The notes beneath the pieces are model-generated. The model saw only the letters and a program-made list of their open reading frames with translations. It had not been told where the DNA came from and made no database searches. Both the position numbers and the translations under genes were made by a program. Shown here one piece after another: positions 24,258-33,398 of a stretch of DNA of 64,000 nt (position 1 is its first letter; each line of letters starts with the position of its first letter). Origin of the DNA: Candidatus Dormiibacter inghamiae (GTDB taxonomy: Bacteria; Chloroflexota; Dormibacteria; Dormibacterales; Dormibacteraceae). The DNA lies in contig JAEKNQ010000038.1 in assembly GCA_016464825.1 (NCBI GenBank), positions 36,041 through 100,040 of the forward strand, written 5' to 3'.

Positions 24258-24979
24258 ACCGCTTCCTGGCCCGCTCGGGCATCGCCTCCCGGCGCGAGGC
24301 CGATCGCCTCATTGCCGGCGGCTTCGTCAAGGTGAACGCCCGCATGGCGCCGGCTGCCGGGCGTCTGATAGACCCCGAGCTGGACAGGGTTGAAATCGAG
24401 GGCAGACCCGTTGAGCGGATCAGTGAGCGGCGCTGGCTGGCCTTCCACAAGCCGGCTGGGGTGGTCGTCACGGCTCGCGACCCGCAGGGTCGCACGACTG
24501 TCTTGGATCTGCTGCCGCCAGAGCATCAGTCCAGGCGTCTCTTCCCGGTGGGCCGCCTCGACGCCGAGACGACAGGCCTGCTGCTGGTCACCGACGACGG
24601 AGAGCTTGCCAATCGCGTCCAGCACCCCAAGCACAAGGTGGCCAAGGAATACCTGGCCACGGTTCGGGGGGTGCCCGGAGAATCGGATTTGCGCCAGCTT
24701 CGGCAAGGCATCGAGCTTTCCGACGGCGTGACTCAACCCGCGGAGGTCCAGCTTCTGACCAGCCGCGGCCAGTACAGCCAGTTGCGAGTGACTCTGAGAG
24801 AGGGCCGCAACCGCCAGGTCAGGCGCATGTTTGCGGCTGTCGGACACCCGGTCGAGGGCCTGACCCGCGAGGCATTCGGGCCCATCAGGCTCGGCCGGCT
24901 CCATCCGGGCGGTTGGCGCCGGCTGCGTCCCCCGGAACTCAAGGCGCTGCGCGAAGCAGCCGGCCTGGCGGTTGACTAG
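24254..24979 (+). CDS. rluB: RluB-type 23S rRNA pseudouridine synthase, CTG start proposed
   Basis: About 241 residues. An N-terminal S4 domain (NRFLARSGIASRREADRLI) is followed by the RsuA/RluB catalytic domain with VGRLDAETTGLLLVTDDG (catalytic Asp around residue 102), KEYLATVRG and LREGRNRQVRRMF. GTG 24332 would remove half of the S4 domain. Between the in-frame stop at 24167 and that GTG there is no ATG, GTG or TTG. CTG 24254 overlaps the scpB TGA as CTGA and gives exactly the family N-terminus. The scpA-scpB-rluB-cmk order is widely conserved. Confidence 0.94.
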   Translation: MNRFLARSGIASRREADRLIAGGFVKVNARMAPAAGRLIDPELDRVEIEGRPVERISERRWLAFHKPAGVVVTARDPQGRTTVLDLLPPEHQSRRLFPVGRLDAETTGLLLVTDDGELANRVQHPKHKVAKEYLATVRGVPGESDLRQLRQGIELSDGVTQPAEVQLLTSRGQYSQLRVTLREGRNRQVRRMFAAVGHPVEGLTREAFGPIRLGRLHPGGWRRLRPPELKALREAAGLAVD

Positions 24980-25640
24980 CCTGCCGGCATCGCAGCAGGT
25001 AGCCATCGACGGTCCGGCCGGATCTGGCAAGTCAGCCGTCGGCCGCCGGGTGGCGGCGGAGCTTGGCCTGCCTTTCATCGACAGCGGCATCCTCTATCGC
25101 GCAGTTGCTCTGGTGGCACTGCAGAGGGGAACCGACACGTCGACGGCCAAGGCCGACTGTCTGGCCCGACTGGCGGAGCGGTTGCGCCTCGAGCTGCTGC
25201 CAGACAGGCTGGCGATCGATGGCTTGGAGGTGGGGCCGGCGCTTTATACGCCAGACGTCAGCGAGGCGGCGTCACGCGTGGCCGAGGTACCCCAGGTGAG
25301 GGCTGCGCTGCTCCCTCAGCTGCGCCGGCTCGCCCGCTCCGGAGCGGTGATGGCCGGCCGTGACATCGGCACAGTCGTGCTCCCTGAGGCGCGGCACAAG
25401 TTCTTCCTCAACGCCAGCGTGGAAGAACGGGTGCGGCGCCGGCAGCTCCAGCAGCACGGCCGCGGCCTGAGACCTGACGCCGCCGCGTTGCGGAGGGAGA
25501 TCGAGGACCGCGATCGTCGCGATCGGGAGCGAAGCTCCTCGCCGCTCAAGGTGGCCCATGATGCGCAGGCCCTGAACACTGACCGGCTGGACCTGGATCA
25601 AGTGGTGAGTTCCATCCTCAGCAGCGTTCGTAGAAGCTGA
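24972..25640 (+). CDS. cmk: Cytidylate kinase
   Basis: 222-residue enzyme phosphorylating CMP and dCMP. P-loop GPAGSGKS at residues 14-21, then FIDSGILYRAVAL, AGRDIGTVVLPEA and the lid region DRRDRERSSSPLKVAHDA. Starts at TTG 24972, overlapping rluB by 8 nt. Confidence 0.96.
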   Translation: MTSLPASQQVAIDGPAGSGKSAVGRRVAAELGLPFIDSGILYRAVALVALQRGTDTSTAKADCLARLAERLRLELLPDRLAIDGLEVGPALYTPDVSEAASRVAEVPQVRAALLPQLRRLARSGAVMAGRDIGTVVLPEARHKFFLNASVEERVRRRQLQQHGRGLRPDAAALRREIEDRDRRDRERSSSPLKVAHDAQALNTDRLDLDQVVSSILSSVRRS

Positions 25641-25643
25641 ACA

Positions 25644-26342
25644 ATGTACCGGCTGCTGCGGGCGATGATGAGGCTTGCAGTCAGCGTCTACCTGGGCCGG
25701 CGCTTTACCGCCTCCGGCCAGAACCTGGTTCCGGCGGAGGGAGGTCTTCTGGTCTGCGCCAACCACCGCTCGACGATTGATCCGCCGCTAGTGCCAGCCT
25801 TTCTGCCGCGGCGACGAGCCTGGAGCCTGGCGAAGGTTGAGTACTTCCAGGGTTCTCGCTTCACCGCCTGGTTGTTCCGCAGCTACGGGGCCATTCCTGT
25901 CGCGCGGCACCGGGCCGACCGTCGCGCGGTGCGGCGGGTGCTCGACCTGCTGCGGGCGGGGGAGGCGCTGGTCGTCTATCCAGAGGGGACACGTGTTCGG
26001 GAAGGGGGGATGATTCGGGCCGAGCCGGGAGCTGGATTCTTTGCCCGATCGACAGGGGTGGCTGTTCAGCCGGTCGGGCTGATCGGCACCCGCGAGTGCT
26101 TTCCGACAGGGGCTCATTGGCCGCGCCGGGTCCGGGTCGAAGTCCGCTTCGGACCTCCCTTCCACATCCGGTCGCGCCGGCCTGACGGCAGGCCGGTCAA
26201 GTACCAGGAGGCAGTGGATGCCATCATGCTGGCCATCGCGGAGTTGCTGCCGACGGAACTGCGCGGCGATTATTCAGATCTGGATGGGCTCCGCGCCGAG
26301 CTGGCCGGCGTCATCCAGGCCCCACCTGGAATCAGAGCTTAG
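25644..26342 (+). CDS. plsC: 1-acyl-sn-glycerol-3-phosphate acyltransferase
   Basis: 232-residue membrane-associated acyltransferase that acylates lysophosphatidic acid. The catalytic NHRSTIDP motif (H41, D46) and VVYPEGTR (around residues 112-119) are both intact, with an N-terminal hydrophobic segment. ATG 25644 follows cmk by 3 nt; cmk-plsC adjacency is common. Confidence 0.93.
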   Translation: MYRLLRAMMRLAVSVYLGRRFTASGQNLVPAEGGLLVCANHRSTIDPPLVPAFLPRRRAWSLAKVEYFQGSRFTAWLFRSYGAIPVARHRADRRAVRRVLDLLRAGEALVVYPEGTRVREGGMIRAEPGAGFFARSTGVAVQPVGLIGTRECFPTGAHWPRRVRVEVRFGPPFHIRSRRPDGRPVKYQEAVDAIMLAIAELLPTELRGDYSDLDGLRAELAGVIQAPPGIRA

Positions 26343-26355
26343 GAGCGGCCCGCCT

Positions 26356-29127
26356 ATGCAGTACGCCGCATTCGACCTGGAGACGACCGGGCTGGATCCC
26401 GCGCTCGACCAGGTGATCGAGATAGGCGCCGTCAGCTTCGATGAAGACGGCGTGCAGGAGCGTTACGAGGCGCTGGTCCGGCCCGGCCGTCAGGTCCCCT
26501 CGGAGGTCCTGGCCTTGACAGGCATCGACCCCGCCGCGCTTGCGCTGGGCACTGAGCCGGGGCTGGCCCTGGACAGGCTGCGCAGCTTTCTCGCCGGCCG
26601 CATCCCTGTCGCCCACGGCGGTGGTTTCGACCTGAGCTTTCTCCGCCAGAACGGAGCCTGGCCCGATGAGCAGGAGGTTCTCGACACGCTGGATGTCGGC
26701 CGCATCCTGCTGCCTGCGGCGGCCAGCCACAGCCTTCCCAGGCTTGCCGCCGAGCTCGGTCTTGACCAACCTCGGCCGCACCGAGCTCTTGACGACGCTG
26801 ACGCGACCCGGCAGCTGCTGCTCAGGCTCCGAGACCAGGTTCGAATCCTGCCGCCAGCTGTGAGGTCGGCGCTGCTGGATCTCTGTCGGCCCTACGGCTG
26901 GCCGCTCGCCAGGTTCGTCGCTGAGGCGCTCGCAACCTCACCCCTGCCGAAGCCACCGGCCACCAAGTCGACCCCGAAGGGTCGGCCTGCCCGCTCGGCG
27001 CCTGCCGCGCAGCGTCCCAAGCCGCCTGACGACCCCACAGCGCTGGCCGCCCTGCTGGCGCCTGATGGCCCACTGGCAGCGCACCTGGAGGGCTACGAGC
27101 CCCGGGAAGCGCAGGTCCAGATGCTGCTGGCGGTGGCACAGACAATGCTGCGGGGCTCCACCCTGGTGGTGGAGGCGGGAACCGGGACCGGAAAGAGCCT
27201 GGCTTACCTGATCCCGGCCGCCGCGCGCTCAGTTTTGAGGCGGGAACGGGTGGTGATCGCCACACACACCCACAGCCTGCAGGAGCAGCTGATGGGGCGC
27301 GACATCCCGGCCCTGCAGAGCTGGCTGCCCTGGAGCTTCAGCGCCCACCAGCTGAAAGGGCGCGCCAGTTACATCTCACTGCGCCGGTGGCGCCGCTACG
27401 TGTCCGAGCCCTGCCGCGACCAGGCGGAGCTCGCCTTTCGGCTCAAGCTGGCAGTCTGGCTGGCCACCACCGCGAGCGGCGATCAGGCTGAGCTGAAGCT
27501 GCAAGACGCGGAACACTTGCTCTGGACTCGGGTTGCATCTGACCGCCTCGACTGCCTGGGCTGGCGCTGCACGCCGGCGACGGACGGTCTCTCGGTCAAC
27601 CCTTCCGACTGCTTCGTTCATGGGGCTCGCGCCCGGGCCGAGGCTGCCGATCTGGTCATAGTCAATCACGCCCTGCTGCTCGCCGACGCGGCCCTGCAGG
27701 GTCAGGTGCTGCCGGAGTATGCCCACCTGGTGGTGGACGAGGCACACCACCTGGAGGAAGCTGCCACCGAGGAGGGCAGTCGGACCTTCGCAGCTGCCGA
27801 GACCACCGCCCTTCTTTCCCGCCTGGTTGGCGGCTCAGAGTCTCCCTCTGGGCTGCTGGCCGAGCTCGCGGCCTCTCCTGGGCTGGGAGTCGGGGGCGCC
27901 GACTTCGAGGCCGCGCGACCGGCTGCGCTGCAGAGCCGCCTCAGGCTCGAACAGCTCTGGTCGGCTCTGCTCGAATGGAGCCACCACCGCGAGGAGCAGG
28001 AAGGTCAACGGGAGAAGAAGGTCCGGCTCACCGACACCGTCAGGGTAGAGCCAGGTTTCGAGCAGCTGTCAAGTCTGGCCGGGGATGCCGCCACAGCGCT
28101 GTCCGCGCTCGACGCCGAACTCCGCCGCAGCCTTGCGCTGAGCCGAGAGGAAGTGGGCGGCGAGCAGCCGGACGCCGGCATCCGCGAACTGGAGACCAGC
28201 CGCGGCGAGCTCTGGGCGGCGGCAAGCCTGCTCCAGTCGGCGTTTGCCGGCGGCTCGCCGGAAAGCGTGAAGTGGCTGAGCCTCCGCGAAAGCGGGCCAA
28301 CCCTACACTCGGCGCCGCTAGAGGTGGCCGAGCTGCTGGCGGACAGCCTCTTCGCGCCACTGACGAGCGTCGTGCTCACCTCGGCCAGCCTGGCAGTGGC
28401 CGGCAGCTTCGACTACTTTCTGGGTCGCTGCGGCGTTAGCCCGGCCGCCGAGACACTGCTACTGGCTTCGCCGTTCGACTATCTGGAGCAGTCGCTGGTC
28501 TGCCTGCCGGTGGACCTGCCCGAGCCGCAGGAGCCCAGCTTTGAGTTGGCGGTGGTCGAGCTCGTGGCTGAGCTGGCCGGGCGCCTGGGCGGCCGGACGC
28601 TGGCCCTCTTCACTTCCCACACCCAACTTCGCGACGTCTACGGGGCCTTGAAGCAGCGGCGGGATCTGGATCAAGTGCTGATCTTGGGCCAGGGCCTGGA
28701 CGGCAGCCGGCGCCACGTTCTCCAAGCGTTCGAGGGCAGCGAGAGAGCGCTGCTGCTCGGGACCGCCAGCTTCTGGGAGGGTATCGACGTGCCTGGCGAC
28801 CGGCTCAGCTGTGTGGTGGTGGTGCGCCTGCCCTTCCCAGTGCCAACCGACCCTCTCTACGCAGCCCGAGCTGAGCGCTTGCGAGACCCCTTCTTGCAGG
28901 CGGCCCTGCCGCTGGCCGCCCTGCGCTTGAAGCAGGGCTTCGGCCGCCTGATCAGACGCCGCGCCGACCGCGGCGCAGCGGTGATCCTCGACAGCCGGAT
29001 GGTGACGCGTGAATATGGCCGGGAGTTCTTGGCGGCGCTGCCACCGGCTGAGCGGTTCATAGGTCCCGCGGCCCAAGTGGGGGAGAGAGTGGAGGCCTGG
29101 CTCACCCGCGCGGCCACCACCCAATGA
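26356..29127 (+). CDS. dinG: DinG-type helicase with N-terminal exonuclease domain
   Basis: 923 residues from ATG 26356 (GGAG about 10 nt upstream). The N-terminal DnaQ-like 3'-5' exonuclease has DLETTGLDP, HGGGFDLSFL and HRALDDADAT. A Pro/Ala/Lys linker leads to an XPD/DinG helicase: Walker A GTGTGKSLAYLIP near 274, VVDEAHHLEEA near 458, FWEGIDVPGD and KQGFGRLIRR. Four cysteines between the Walker motifs (SEPC, DCLGWRC, SDCF) are spaced like the iron-sulfur set of E. coli DinG/XPD. The exonuclease fusion resembles Bacillus DinG. ATGA overlap with rsmI. Confidence 0.92.
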   Translation: MQYAAFDLETTGLDPALDQVIEIGAVSFDEDGVQERYEALVRPGRQVPSEVLALTGIDPAALALGTEPGLALDRLRSFLAGRIPVAHGGGFDLSFLRQNGAWPDEQEVLDTLDVGRILLPAAASHSLPRLAAELGLDQPRPHRALDDADATRQLLLRLRDQVRILPPAVRSALLDLCRPYGWPLARFVAEALATSPLPKPPATKSTPKGRPARSAPAAQRPKPPDDPTALAALLAPDGPLAAHLEGYEPREAQVQMLLAVAQTMLRGSTLVVEAGTGTGKSLAYLIPAAARSVLRRERVVIATHTHSLQEQLMGRDIPALQSWLPWSFSAHQLKGRASYISLRRWRRYVSEPCRDQAELAFRLKLAVWLATTASGDQAELKLQDAEHLLWTRVASDRLDCLGWRCTPATDGLSVNPSDCFVHGARARAEAADLVIVNHALLLADAALQGQVLPEYAHLVVDEAHHLEEAATEEGSRTFAAAETTALLSRLVGGSESPSGLLAELAASPGLGVGGADFEAARPAALQSRLRLEQLWSALLEWSHHREEQEGQREKKVRLTDTVRVEPGFEQLSSLAGDAATALSALDAELRRSLALSREEVGGEQPDAGIRELETSRGELWAAASLLQSAFAGGSPESVKWLSLRESGPTLHSAPLEVAELLADSLFAPLTSVVLTSASLAVAGSFDYFLGRCGVSPAAETLLLASPFDYLEQSLVCLPVDLPEPQEPSFELAVVELVAELAGRLGGRTLALFTSHTQLRDVYGALKQRRDLDQVLILGQGLDGSRRHVLQAFEGSERALLLGTASFWEGIDVPGDRLSCVVVVRLPFPVPTDPLYAARAERLRDPFLQAALPLAALRLKQGFGRLIRRRADRGAAVILDSRMVTREYGREFLAALPPAERFIGPAAQVGERVEAWLTRAATTQ

Positions 29128-29792
29128 GCACGCTTTATGTCGTGGCGACTCCGATCGGGAACCTGGAGGATCTATCTCAGCGCGCCCTGCGGATCCTGGC
29201 CGAGGTGAGCGCGGTGGCTGCTGAGGACACCCGCCTGACAGGCCGGCTGCTCTCTCGTCACGGGCTGCGCAAGCCGCTGGTCAGTTACCGCGCGCCGGTC
29301 GAGCGGCGCGGCCTGCCACGCGTTCTCGCCGCGCTGGCAGCCGGCGATGTGGCGCTGGTCAGTGACGCCGGCACGCCGGCGGTCAGCGACCCCGGCCAGC
29401 AGCTGGTGGCGGCGAGCTGGCGCGACGGACATACAGTGGTGCCGCTGCCCGGTCCCAGCGCCGTCACCACCGCGCTGTCGGCGGCGGGCTTTCCGGGTAC
29501 CGGCTTCAGCTTCGTCGGCTACCTGCCGCGCAAACCGGGCGAGCTGCGGCGCTTTTTCGCCAGCCTGGCCGAGACACGGCAGCCGACTGTCGCCTTCGAA
29601 TCCCCCCACCGGGTCCTCAAATCACTGACTGTCCTGGCCGAGACGCTGCCCGAACGACCCTTGCTGCTCGCCCGGGAGCTGACCAAGCTGCACGAGGAGC
29701 TGCGGCGCGGGACCGCAGCCCGGGTGCTGGAGGAGCTCGGCGGCCGGGCGCGAGGTGAGTTCACTGTCGTGATCAGCGGCAGCGAATCCTGA
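29124..29792 (+). CDS. rsmI: 16S rRNA C1402 2'-O-methyltransferase RsmI
   Basis: 222-residue tetrapyrrole-methylase-fold enzyme. Motifs: LYVVATPIGNLEDLSQRAL at the start, AEDTRLTGRLL, LVSDAGTPAVSDPG, PLPGPSAVTTALSAAG and FSFVGYLPRKPGE. Ends before the metG promoter region. Confidence 0.96.
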   Translation: MSTLYVVATPIGNLEDLSQRALRILAEVSAVAAEDTRLTGRLLSRHGLRKPLVSYRAPVERRGLPRVLAALAAGDVALVSDAGTPAVSDPGQQLVAASWRDGHTVVPLPGPSAVTTALSAAGFPGTGFSFVGYLPRKPGELRRFFASLAETRQPTVAFESPHRVLKSLTVLAETLPERPLLLARELTKLHEELRRGTAARVLEELGGRARGEFTVVISGSES

Positions 29793-29846
29793 AAGGGCAG
29801 CGGCAAACCAGGTTGGCTGCGGTCCGGTTGCCCCTGGTCCGATTGC

Positions 29847-29852
29847 TACAGT
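29847..29852 (+). promoter_or_regulatory. TACAGT -10-like box before metG
   Basis: TACAGT ends 6 nt before GTG 29859, in the leaderless pattern. No good -35; TCCGGT lies 18 nt upstream. Confidence 0.35.
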
Positions 29853-29858
29853 CCAGAG

Positions 29859-31613
29859 GTGCCTGACCACATATTGGTGGCCGTCGCCTGGCCCTACGCG
29901 AATGGTCCCCGCCATCTGGGACACGTCGCCGGATTCGGGGTCCCGTCTGACGTGTTTGCTCGCTATCACCGGCTCCGCGGCAACCGAGTGCTCATGGTCA
30001 GCGGCACCGACGAGCATGGCGCCCCCATCACCTACGGCGCCGACAGCGAGGGTATCTCGGCCCAGGAGTTCGCCGATCGCAACAACGAGATCATCGTCAA
30101 GGAGCTGCAAGCGCTCGGACTGGCGTACGACATCTTCACCCGGACCACCACCTGCAACCACGAGCGAGTGGTGCAGGACCTCTTCCGCCGGCTCTACGAA
30201 GCCGGCTACATCAAGCCGCAAACCGTGCTCGGCGCCTTCTCGCCCAGCACCGGGCGCACGCTGCCCGACCGCTACGTCGAAGGCACCTGTCCGATCTGCG
30301 GCTTCCCCGAAGCGCGCGGCGATCAGTGCGACAACTGTGGCAACCAGCTCGATGCCACCGACCTGATCAACCCCCGGAGCCGGCTGAACGGCGAGGTGCC
30401 GGAATTCAAGCAGGCCGAACACTTTTACTTTGAGCTGCCCGCCTTTGCGGAGGAACTGGAGCGCTGGGTCGGGCGCCAGACGCACTGGCGGCCGAACGTT
30501 CGCAACTTCACTTTGCGGCTGTTGGAGGATCTGAAGCCAAGACCGATCACCCGGGATCTCGACTGGGGAGTACCCATCCCGCTGCCAGGCTGGCAGGAAC
30601 GCCCTGACAAGCGCATCTACGTCTGGTTCGACGCAGTGATGGGCTATCTCTCGGCCTCCATCGAGTGGGCCCACAACCGAGGGACCCCCGAGACTTGGCA
30701 GGAGTGGTGGCGGAACCCTGCTGCGCGCGGCTACTACTTCATGGGCAAGGACAACATCACGTTTCACACGGTGATGTGGCCGGCCATCCTCTTGGGCGTC
30801 GGCGACCTGAACCTGCCCTACGACGTCGTCTCGACCGAGTTCCTGACACTTGAGGGCAAGCAGTTCTCCACCTCTCGCCGCCACGTCATAGAGGTGAGCG
30901 ACTTCCTCTCCCGCTACGATCCCGATCCGCTTCGTTACTACCTGATCAGCGCCGGTCCGGAGACCTCCGACAGCGATTTCACCTGGGCGGAGTTCCTGCG
31001 TCGCAACAACGATGAGCTGGTGGGCACCTGGGGCAACCTCGTGCATAGGACGCTGGTCAACGCGCAGCGGAACTTTGGCGGCGTGCCTGAACCAGGTCAG
31101 CTGAGCGAGCGCGACCAGAGGGTGCTGAACGAAGTTGAGGCCGGCTTTGACTCGGTGGCGGAGCTCCTGGAAGCCGCGCGCTTCAAAGCGGCCTTGGTTG
31201 AGGCAATGCGGCTGGCGGCCCTGGTCAACCAGTACCTGGGCGAGGAGCAGCCCTGGCACACCTTGAAGTCGGATCAGCGCCGAGCGGCGACCACTCTCTT
31301 TGTGGCGGTCCGCTGCGTCGACAGCCTGAAGACGCTCCTCACTCCCTTCCTGCCCTTCACCTGCCAGCGCCTCCACGAACTGCTTGGTTACGAAGACGTG
31401 CTGGCGCCTCAGCCCCAGCTCTCTGAGCAGCTGGAGCAGTGCGGGCGGAGTCATCTGGTGCTGGGCGGAGGCGCAGGGTATGAGGAACAGGATCGCTGGC
31501 AGCCCAGCCGGATCGAGTCAGGCCGGCGCCTGCCTGTGCCCCAGCCGCTGTTCAAGAAGCTCGAACCAAAGATCGTGGCGGCTGAGCTGACGAGGCTGGC
31601 TGGCGGTGATTGA
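29859..31613 (+). CDS. metG: Methionyl-tRNA synthetase
   Basis: 584-residue class I enzyme. The HIGH motif is HLGH in [14 protein letters not shown], the zinc knuckle has [18 protein letters not shown], and the KMSKS loop reads GKQFSTSR, a variant with Thr in place of the second Lys, as in KFSTSR-type enzymes. The anticodon-binding helices are present; there is no C-terminal OB dimerisation domain. Starts at GTG 29859 without a Shine-Dalgarno sequence and overlaps tatD by 8 nt. Confidence 0.96.
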   Translation: MPDHILVAVAWPYANGPRHLGHVAGFGVPSDVFARYHRLRGNRVLMVSGTDEHGAPITYGADSEGISAQEFADRNNEIIVKELQALGLAYDIFTRTTTCNHERVVQDLFRRLYEAGYIKPQTVLGAFSPSTGRTLPDRYVEGTCPICGFPEARGDQCDNCGNQLDATDLINPRSRLNGEVPEFKQAEHFYFELPAFAEELERWVGRQTHWRPNVRNFTLRLLEDLKPRPITRDLDWGVPIPLPGWQERPDKRIYVWFDAVMGYLSASIEWAHNRGTPETWQEWWRNPAARGYYFMGKDNITFHTVMWPAILLGVGDLNLPYDVVSTEFLTLEGKQFSTSRRHVIEVSDFLSRYDPDPLRYYLISAGPETSDSDFTWAEFLRRNNDELVGTWGNLVHRTLVNAQRNFGGVPEPGQLSERDQRVLNEVEAGFDSVAELLEAARFKAALVEAMRLAALVNQYLGEEQPWHTLKSDQRRAATTLFVAVRCVDSLKTLLTPFLPFTCQRLHELLGYEDVLAPQPQLSEQLEQCGRSHLVLGGGAGYEEQDRWQPSRIESGRRLPVPQPLFKKLEPKIVAAELTRLAGGD

Positions 31614-32388
31614 ATCTGGCTTTGTCGACACTCACCTCCACCTCGAGAGCCTGCCCGAGCCTGGTCAGGCGCTGCGCGAAGCCCGCCTGGCCGGGGTCAG
31701 CGACTTCATAGCCATGGGGGTCGACGGCGAGACCAGCCGCCAGGCGCTGGCGACGGCCTCCGCCGGCGAAGGTGTTTGGGCCGCCGTCGGGCATCATCCT
31801 TTGAACCAACAGGCCCCTGACCTGGGCCTTCTTCGCGAGCTGGCCGCAAACCCGCGCACCGTCGCGATCGGCGAGGTGGGTCTGGACCACGTGGATGAGC
31901 ACCGGGGGCCACACGACGAGCAGGCCAAGTGGTTTCGAGCCTCGTGCCGGCTGGCGCTGGAGCTGGGTCTGCCCGTGTCGGTTCACACCCGTGGCTGCGA
32001 GCAGCAGGTTTACGAACTGCTGCGGGACCATGCGGGCATCACCGGCGTCATGCACTACTGGACGCTCGATCGGCGCTGGGCGGAGCTCTTCCTGGAGCTC
32101 GGCCTCTACATCTCCTTCGCCGGGATCCTGACCCGCGCCAGCCGGGCTGACCTGCAGCAGGTGGCGGCGAGCGTCCCGGGTGACCGCATCCTGCTCGAAA
32201 CTGACGCGCCCTGGGGAACTCCTCGCGGGCGGAGCGGCTCCATGCAACCCGCCTGGCTGCTCGACACCGCAGTAGTTTTGGCAGGGCTGCGCGGTCTGGA
32301 GGTGGCCGAGCTCGCCCGGCTGGAACGCGCCAACGCGGAGGCGCTGTTTCCCAAGCTGAAGGCTGCAAAGCCGGCGGTCGCCCACTGA
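31606..32388 (+). CDS. TatD family metal-dependent hydrolase
   Basis: 260-residue TIM-barrel hydrolase. Metal ligands: DTHLHLE (residues 8-14), [19 protein letters not shown] and ETDAPWGT. TatD proteins are 3'-5' DNases or deacylases. The metG-tatD-ksgA order is conserved in many bacteria, often with rnmV between. GTG 31606 lies within metG. The stop overlaps the CTG proposed for ksgA. Confidence 0.93.
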   Translation: MIESGFVDTHLHLESLPEPGQALREARLAGVSDFIAMGVDGETSRQALATASAGEGVWAAVGHHPLNQQAPDLGLLRELAANPRTVAIGEVGLDHVDEHRGPHDEQAKWFRASCRLALELGLPVSVHTRGCEQQVYELLRDHAGITGVMHYWTLDRRWAELFLELGLYISFAGILTRASRADLQQVAASVPGDRILLETDAPWGTPRGRSGSMQPAWLLDTAVVLAGLRGLEVAELARLERANAEALFPKLKAAKPAVAH

Positions 32389-33221
32389 CCAAAGAGTCAG
32401 GGCCGCGGGCAAGGAAGAGCCTGGGCCAGAACTGGCTGGTCGATCCCGAGCTGCTGCAGAGGGTGATCGAGACGGCTGGCATCCAGCCGGAGGATGAGGT
32501 GCTGGAGGTCGGAGCCGGCCCTGGCACGCTGACCGCCGATCTGGTGCGGCTTGCCCGCCGAGTGGTGGCCGTCGAGGTCGATCAACGCCTCCTGTCCCGC
32601 CTCAGGGCGGCCGCGCCGGAGGCCGAGGTCCTCTCCGCTGACATCCTCGAGCTTGATCTGGGCACGCTCTTTCCGGAAGGAGGGGAAGTGGTGGTGGGCA
32701 ACATCCCCTACTACCTGAGCGGTGCGCTCCTCCGCCGCCTGCTGGAGCCGGAGCCGCGACCGAAGCGCCTGAGCCTCGTGGTGCAGCGCGAGGTGGCTCA
32801 GCGCTGGTGCGGTGAGGACGGCTGGAGCCTCTCGACAGTGGTGGTGCATGCCTTCAGCCGGCCCCGGCTCGCCTTCACGCTGCCGCCGGCGGCGTTTCGG
32901 CCGCCGCCCAAGGTTCATTCAGCCCTGGTGGTGCTGGAAGTGCTGCCGCGGCCGGCCCTCCAGGTACCGGATCCGGCGCGGTTCTTCAGGTTCGCCGCTT
33001 CGCTGTTCCAGTTCCGCCGCAAGCAGCTGCAGGGCAGCCTGGCCAGGCTGAGCGGCCTGCCCGCCGCTGATGTGGCTGCGCGGCTGCGATCTCTATGCAT
33101 CGAGCCCAGCCGGCGACCGGAAACGCTCCGGCTGGCAGAGTGGGAGGTCCTGCACGAAGCCTTCGGGTCGCCCATGTGCTCCCAACCGGTAATTACTGCC
33201 TCGTCTCATCGGCTCCGGTAA
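32385..33221 (+). CDS. ksgA: 16S rRNA dimethyladenosine transferase, CTG start proposed
   Basis: About 278 residues; dimethylates A1518 and A1519 of 16S rRNA. From CTG 32385 the protein has SLGQNWLVD (residues 12-20, motif X for SAM), EVGAGPGTLTADL, VGNIPYYLSGALL and the C-terminal FRPPPKVHSALVVLE. GTG 32463 would remove motif X, and no ATG/GTG/TTG lies in frame for well over 100 nt upstream. CTG overlaps the tatD TGA as CTGA. The last 15 codons (from 33175) lie inside a palindromic repeat element, so the tail after EAFGSPM is probably element-derived. Confidence 0.93.
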   Translation: MTKESGPRARKSLGQNWLVDPELLQRVIETAGIQPEDEVLEVGAGPGTLTADLVRLARRVVAVEVDQRLLSRLRAAAPEAEVLSADILELDLGTLFPEGGEVVVGNIPYYLSGALLRRLLEPEPRPKRLSLVVQREVAQRWCGEDGWSLSTVVVHAFSRPRLAFTLPPAAFRPPPKVHSALVVLEVLPRPALQVPDPARFFRFAASLFQFRRKQLQGSLARLSGLPAADVAARLRSLCIEPSRRPETLRLAEWEVLHEAFGSPMCSQPVITASSHRLR

Positions 33222-33384
33222 CGGATGCCCGCGTCAGGGGCCCGGCCCTTCGTCGCACGCCCCCGCTGGGCGGGGCCCCCGGGTGGACGTGCGCTCCGCC
33301 TCGTTCCACCCCTGCCTTGGCCTCGGTCCCGGACCAGCACCCTCCGGGTGCTCCCAGGACCCCCTAGTTACGGTGCGGAGCACT
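33175..33384 (+). mobile_element. Palindromic MITE-like / structured element, copy A
   Basis: 210 bp bounded by imperfect inverted ends: left TGTGCTCCCAACCGG (33175 on) and right CGGTGCGGAGCACT (to 33384), about 20 nt each with one indel. Inside are hairpins CGCACG/CGTGCG (33254-33259 with 33288-33293) enclosing CCCCGC/GCGGGG, and AGCACCC-tcc-GGGTGCT (33336-33352). Shares CGGCTCC, a GCGTCA-GGGGCCCG block, GTTCCACCCC (33303-33312) and CCCGGACC with copy B at 53379. No ORF and no target duplication are seen. It overlaps the end of ksgA and ends at the MFS promoter. Confidence 0.6.
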
Positions 33385-33389
33385 AAGCT
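33384..33389 (+). promoter_or_regulatory. TAAGCT -10-like box before MFS gene
   Basis: TAAGCT starts on the last base of repeat copy A and ends 9 nt before TTG 33399, so the element may have contributed part of the promoter. Confidence 0.25.
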
Positions 33390-33398
33390 TCAGCCAAG

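Noticed and set aside
29622..31454. 610-codon minus-strand frame opposite metG
   Set aside because: Shadow of a GC-rich gene; metG is certain on the + strand and the minus frame has no recognisable motif.
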